Made by a program: the position numbers and the translations under genes. Shown here in pieces: positions 60,186 to 64,000 of a stretch of DNA of 64,000 nt. This stretch comes from Streptomyces sp. NBC_00370 (GTDB lineage Bacteria; Actinomycetota; Actinomycetes; Streptomycetales; Streptomycetaceae). Every line of letters begins with the position of its first letter. The stretch's first letter is position 1. The stretch is taken from the NCBI RefSeq assembly GCF_036084755.1, contig NZ_CP107968.1:4712001-4776000 (forward strand). The letters run 5' to 3'. A model generated the notes under the pieces. That model did no database searches and was not told where the DNA came from. It saw only the letters and a program-made list of their open reading frames with translations.

Positions 60186-62726
60186 TCAGGCGTTCACCTC
60201 GGCCCGTACGGTCGGGGCGACCCGGTTGAACACCTCCTCGCCGCCGACGGGTCCGCTGCCGGAGCCGTCTCCCGCTGTGTTGCCGTCCGCCAGCAAGTAG
60301 GCCTGCGCCTCGCCGACGTGGAAGTACATCCCGTGCAGCTCCAGCTTGCCTTCGGCGAGGCGGCGGGCGACCGCCTCATGGGCCCGCAGATGGTCCAACT
60401 GCTGGACCACGTTGGTGAGACAGAGCTGCTCGACCGCGTCGGCCGGCAGCCGGCCGGAGATCCTGGCCCAGGAGTGGTGCCTGCTGCGCATCCGCTCCAG
60501 GCTGGGCATCCCGTGGCGCAGCCAGCGCCGCAGCGGCGACGGGGGCGCGGAGTTGGGCGCTCCGCCGGTCCCGTCCGCCTCTTCGCCGGGGCTCTGCAGC
60601 AGGGCCTGCATCGCACCGCAGCCGGAGTGTCCGCAGACGGTGATGGACTCGACGTGCAGCACGTCGATGGCGTACTCGATGGCGGCGGCCACCGAGTCGT
60701 CCCCGCCCTCGGTGCCGGGCAGCGGCACCAGATTGCCGACGTTGCGCACGGTGAAGAGATCGCCGGGGCCGCTGGACGTGATCATGCTGGTCACGAGCCG
60801 CGAGTCGGCGCAGGTGAGGAAGAGCTGGGAGGGCCGCTGGCCCTCGCGCGCCAGCCGCGCCAGCTCGTCCCGTACCAGCGGGGCGGTGTTGCGCTGGAAG
60901 GAGCTGAGCCCCTCGGCCAGCCGGAGACTGTTGCCGGTCGCCCGGAGCAGCGGGGCCATGACGATGGGCGCCGGGGGCTCGGCGTCGGGGTCCGGCGGCA
61001 CGGTGGTGGGCCGTCCGGCGGTCGGCTGTCCGGCGGTCGCCAGCCCCGGCGCTGGCTGTTCGGCGGCCAGTTGCTCGCCGCAGTGGTGGTTGCGCCACGG
61101 TGTCCAGGGACGGCAGCAGGCGTGCGCGGCGCCCGAGGCGCCCGAGGCGGGCTCGGCGATCCGGCCGCCGGCCGGGCCGGTGAACTCGGCCTTGCCGCCG
61201 TGGGCGATGTGCGAGGTCTGCCAGTCGTGCAGGGCCTCGTACGCCGCGTGGTCCATGAAGAAGCCGTCCAACTCGACGACGCAGTCGGCGTGCTGCGGCA
61301 CCTGATGCAGGACCCGGCTGAGCCTGGGCACCGCGAGGAACGTCAACTGGCCCCGGGCGCGTACCCGGTGGACCCCGTCACGCTCCTCGACGGAGACGCG
61401 CGTCCTGGCCAGCCGGCGCAGCGCCACGGCCACCGCGACCGCCCCGCCGATCAACACCCCTTGCAGGACGCCGAACAGGATGACCGAGGCCACCGTCGCC
61501 ACGTACACCAGGAACTCGCGGTGCTTGTGGACGTTGCGGATATGGGCGTACGACACCATCTGGATGCCGACCATCATCACCAGCGCGGCGAGGGCGGCGA
61601 GCGGGATCCACTCCAGCGCGGAGACGAGCAGTCCGGCGGCGACCAGCACCCATACCCCGTGCAGCACGGTGGAGGCGCGGCTGGTCGCGCCCGCCCGTAC
61701 GTTGGCGGAGCTGCGCACCGCGCCGCCCGAGACGGCGAGCCCGCCCAGGATGCCGCTGAGCGCGTTGGTGACGCCCTGCGCCCGCAGCTCGCGGTCGAGG
61801 TCGGCGCGCGGCGTACGCGGCGAGCCCGCGCGCGGTGAGCCCTGCTCCTCGGCCGAACCGCGCCGTTCGGCCGCCAGTTTATCGACGGCGACGGCGGAGA
61901 GCAGCGATTCGAGGCTGGCCACGAGGGTCATCGTCAGGACGGCGGTGATCAGTCCCAGGACCGGCCCCCGGGGAACTTCCGGCAGTACGTGGGCGCTCCA
62001 GGACGGCAGGTCGACGCGGGCGATGCCGGGGGCGGCGACTGCGGCGACAGCGGTGGCGACGACGACACAGGCGAGCGCCGCGGGCACCCGGCGCAGCAGC
62101 TGTCCGACCCGGCCGGGGATGCGTGGCCAGCCGATCAGTACGGCGAGGGCGAGCGCGCCGATGAGCGGTTCCGCGAAGCCGACCCGGGTCAACTGCTCGG
62201 GCAGTGCGAGGACGTTGTCGAGGGCGGAGCTCTGCGGGGAGCCGCCGAGGACGACATGGAGCTGGGCGAGCGCGATGGCGACGCCGATGCCGGCGAGGGT
62301 GCCGTGCACGATGGCGGGACTGACGGCCAGCGCGGAGCGCGCGGCCTTCAGGGAGCCGAGCGCGATCTGGAGAAGACCGGCGCCGATGGTGATCGCGCAG
62401 GTCGTACGCCAGCCGTACTGATGGATCATCCCGGCGGTGACGACGGTCAGCCCCGCCGAAGGACCGCTCACCAGGAGCGGTGAGCCGCCGAGCAGTCCGG
62501 CGACGATGCCGCCGAGCCCGGCGGACAGCAGCGCGGCTCCCAGCGGGGCGCCCATGGCGACGGCGAGGCCGAGGGACATCGGGATGGCGAGCAAGAACAC
62601 GGTGATGGACGCGGACACATCCGCGCCCGCGATACGGAATCGGCGGCGACGGCCTCCGGGGCCGTCACCCGACCCGGGCGGTGTCGGTGGGGTGGGGGAC
62701 GTGCGAGTGGGGACGCAGGCAGACAT
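60186..62726 (-). CDS. SulP anion transporter fused to beta-carbonic anhydrase
   Basis: 846 residues from the ATG at 62726, with GGAGGAGACGGG upstream. The N-terminal 450 residues or so carry a dozen hydrophobic helices of a SulP transporter (SASITVFLLAIPMSLGLAVA; SGPSAGLTVVTAGM; SGAVRSSANVRAGATSR). A STAS-like segment follows (VHRVRARGQLTFLAVPRLSR). The C-terminal beta-carbonic anhydrase has FLTCADSRLV (Cys, Asp-x-Arg) and CGHSGCGAMQALL (His, Cys), completing the zinc site. The fusion should couple bicarbonate uptake with CO2/HCO3- interconversion at the membrane. An upstream extension to 62885 exists but is unlikely. Confidence 0.93.
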   Translation of the reverse strand: MSACVPTRTSPTPPTPPGSGDGPGGRRRRFRIAGADVSASITVFLLAIPMSLGLAVAMGAPLGAALLSAGLGGIVAGLLGGSPLLVSGPSAGLTVVTAGMIHQYGWRTTCAITIGAGLLQIALGSLKAARSALAVSPAIVHGTLAGIGVAIALAQLHVVLGGSPQSSALDNVLALPEQLTRVGFAEPLIGALALAVLIGWPRIPGRVGQLLRRVPAALACVVVATAVAAVAAPGIARVDLPSWSAHVLPEVPRGPVLGLITAVLTMTLVASLESLLSAVAVDKLAAERRGSAEEQGSPRAGSPRTPRADLDRELRAQGVTNALSGILGGLAVSGGAVRSSANVRAGATSRASTVLHGVWVLVAAGLLVSALEWIPLAALAALVMMVGIQMVSYAHIRNVHKHREFLVYVATVASVILFGVLQGVLIGGAVAVAVALRRLARTRVSVEERDGVHRVRARGQLTFLAVPRLSRVLHQVPQHADCVVELDGFFMDHAAYEALHDWQTSHIAHGGKAEFTGPAGGRIAEPASGASGAAHACCRPWTPWRNHHCGEQLAAEQPAPGLATAGQPTAGRPTTVPPDPDAEPPAPIVMAPLLRATGNSLRLAEGLSSFQRNTAPLVRDELARLAREGQRPSQLFLTCADSRLVTSMITSSGPGDLFTVRNVGNLVPLPGTEGGDDSVAAAIEYAIDVLHVESITVCGHSGCGAMQALLQSPGEEADGTGGAPNSAPPSPLRRWLRHGMPSLERMRSRHHSWARISGRLPADAVEQLCLTNVVQQLDHLRAHEAVARRLAEGKLELHGMYFHVGEAQAYLLADGNTAGDGSGSGPVGGEEVFNRVAPTVRAEVNA

Positions 62727-63033
62727 GTTCCCGTCTCCTCCGGGGCGGCGCGGTCGCGGAAAGTTGGGTCGCGGCCGTGAGTCACGGCGTGCAGCGGCGG
62801 GATGCGCAATTTCTACTCTCGGTAAATGGATCGTAATGGAGGGTAAAGACTTTGGCATGACTTTCGAGGCAAATGGGGCAATCATTCACCCGGAGTGGTG
62901 ATTAGTAATTTTGTACGGCTTGTCGTTTCTTTGCCTCTTCGACCCCGGTGCGATGTTGACGGCGCTCGGCGCCGTGCCGGCAAACCGCCGCTCGGCACTT
63001 CGGTAGGTAAATCTGAAGGAAGAGGGTGGGCGG
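62727..63033. promoter_or_regulatory. Divergent promoter region
   Basis: 307 bases between the divergent SulP-carbonic anhydrase and deacetylase-like genes. The middle (about 62805-62930) is clearly AT-richer than its surroundings, as expected for promoters on both strands. No gene seen. Confidence 0.5.
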
Positions 63034-64000
63034 ATGCTGGCCGCCAGAAAAGGAATCGCTTTCGGCGCCGCTGTCATGGCGCTCTCGGTGAGTCTCGCCG
63101 GCTGTTCCGGGCTCGGTGCCCCGAAGGCCGGGAAGGCGACGGGGGCGGACACGGAGAAGGGCGCCCCCGGCGCGAAGAAGGCCCCCGCGGCGCCCAAGCG
63201 CCCCGTACAGCTCATCGGTGACGGCTCGACCGCCTTCACCGGCGTCCAGCCGAATCTGCCCCGGGCGCAGCGGCTGAGGCCCGGCCAGAAGCCGCCGCAG
63301 TTCGTGGTCTTCTCGTGGGACGGCGCGGGCGAGGACGGTCAGAAGCTCTTCTCCCACTTCCGCAAGGTGGGCAAGGAATACGGCGCGAACATGACGTACT
63401 TCCTGAGCGGTGTCTATCTGCTGCCCAAGAGCAAGGCGCTGCAGTACGACCCGCCGCACCATCTGCGGGGCAGTTCCGACATCGGCTTCAACGACACCGA
63501 GGGAATCACGAACACGCTGCGGGAGGTGCGCGGCGCCTGGCAGGACGGAAACGAGATCGGCACCCACTTCAACGGCCATTTCTGCGGCCCCAACGGCGGG
63601 GTCGGCACCTGGACCGTCGAGGAGTGGAAGAGCGAGATCAGTCAGGCCAAGTCCTTCGTGAAGAGCTGGAAGACCAATTCGGCCCTCCCGGGCGAGGCCC
63701 CGCTGCCCTTCGACTACGACAAGGAACTCGTCGGCGGTCGCGCGCCCTGTCTCGAAGGGCAGAAGAACCTTCTGCCGGCGGCGCGCGACATGGGCTTCCG
63801 CTACGACTCCAGCGGCACCGGCACACAGGTCTGGCCCAGCAAGCTCGACGGCCTGTGGAACATGCCGCTCCAGGCGGTCCCGGTGCCGGGACGCGCCTTC
63901 GAGACCCTGTCGATGGACTACAACTTCATGTTCAACCAGTCCAAGACGGTCAACGGCGACCCCGCCAAGCACGCCTACTGGGGCGACCAGATGCGCGACG
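63034..64000 (+). CDS. Lipoprotein, polysaccharide deacetylase-like, partial
   Basis: 322 residues are visible before the window ends, without a stop. ATG at 63034 with GGAAGAGGG upstream. A lipoprotein signal peptide ends in the lipobox LAGCSG (Cys near 26), and an Ala/Lys/Pro-rich linker follows. The globular part begins QFVVFSWDGAGEDGQKLFSH, then EIGTHFNGHFCGPNGGVGTW, then MGFRYDSSGTGTQVWPS. The FSWDGAG and IGTHFNGH segments resemble the metal-binding motifs of NodB-type deacetylases, with substitutions. It is an extracytoplasmic wall- or polysaccharide-associated protein; enzymatic activity is uncertain. Confidence 0.88.
   Translation, partial: MLAARKGIAFGAAVMALSVSLAGCSGLGAPKAGKATGADTEKGAPGAKKAPAAPKRPVQLIGDGSTAFTGVQPNLPRAQRLRPGQKPPQFVVFSWDGAGEDGQKLFSHFRKVGKEYGANMTYFLSGVYLLPKSKALQYDPPHHLRGSSDIGFNDTEGITNTLREVRGAWQDGNEIGTHFNGHFCGPNGGVGTWTVEEWKSEISQAKSFVKSWKTNSALPGEAPLPFDYDKELVGGRAPCLEGQKNLLPAARDMGFRYDSSGTGTQVWPSKLDGLWNMPLQAVPVPGRAFETLSMDYNFMFNQSKTVNGDPAKHAYWGDQMRD

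Noticed and set aside
60318..61838. 506-codon plus-strand frame opposite the SulP-carbonic anhydrase gene
   Set aside because: Antisense shadow; repetitive Gly/Arg/His composition.

Overview
The window is high-GC actinobacterial DNA, almost certainly a Streptomyces chromosome. The right third (about 41.6-64 kb) has the gene order known from Streptomyces around wblA, crp, nth and acs. A complete tRNA-Pro(CGG) gene lies at the junction between that conserved block and an accessory region that fills the left two thirds.

Left edge (1-6.6 kb): decayed accessory DNA. It holds a frameshifted gyrB-like ATPase gene, the C-terminal half of a tyrosine integrase, a gene for a HEPN-domain (LA2681-like) protein of visibly lower GC, and a two-gene unit. 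In that unit a membrane protein ends with, and the next small protein begins with, nearly the same 20-residue motif. This looks like an effector/partner pair that communicates through a shared assembly (amyloid-type) motif.

Island (6.61-41.48 kb): a perfect 43-bp direct repeat, running from the anticodon loop to the 3' end of tRNA-Pro, marks a 34.8-kb segment inserted at the tRNA 3' end. Its first part (7-22 kb) is a defence block: a PIN nuclease, then four translationally coupled genes (MORC/MutL-like ATPase, Z1 helicase-like ATPase, PD-(D/E)XK/DUF4420-like protein, AIPR protein) of the Mza type, an AbrB-like small protein, a Vsr-type nuclease and a C5-cytosine methyltransferase that carries a C-terminal endonuclease III-type Fe-S motif. 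After these comes a protein with an Hsp90-like ATPase at one end and a histidine-kinase ATPase at the other, coupled to a receiver-domain protein. Next are a second-type glutamyl-tRNA synthetase and a tight nine-gene minus-strand operon (23.6-32.9 kb). The operon encodes two glycosyltransferases, an HD hydrolase, a carbamoyltransferase, two radical SAM enzymes, a nucleotidyltransferase-fold protein, a D-2-hydroxyacid dehydrogenase-like reductase and an anti-sigma-type ATPase. A divergent XRE/TPR regulator and a D-amino-acid oxidase sit beside it. I do not recognise the product; it looks like an undescribed specialised-metabolite or modified-nucleotide pathway. The right part of the island is decayed: a DUF317 gene broken by a degenerate IS5-family element, two small cysteine-rich proteins and a NucS-like nuclease next to the tRNA.

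Core (41.6-64 kb): metallophosphoesterase, YqeY-like protein, bifunctional penicillin-binding protein, wblA, two ArsA-like ATPases, DUF4177 and RidA-like proteins, Nudix and metallo-beta-lactamase-fold hydrolases, crp, nth, a second Nudix hydrolase, a MarP-like membrane serine protease, an alpha/beta hydrolase, a holin-like membrane protein, acs, a SulP-carbonic anhydrase fusion, and the start of a lipoprotein related to polysaccharide deacetylases that runs off the window.
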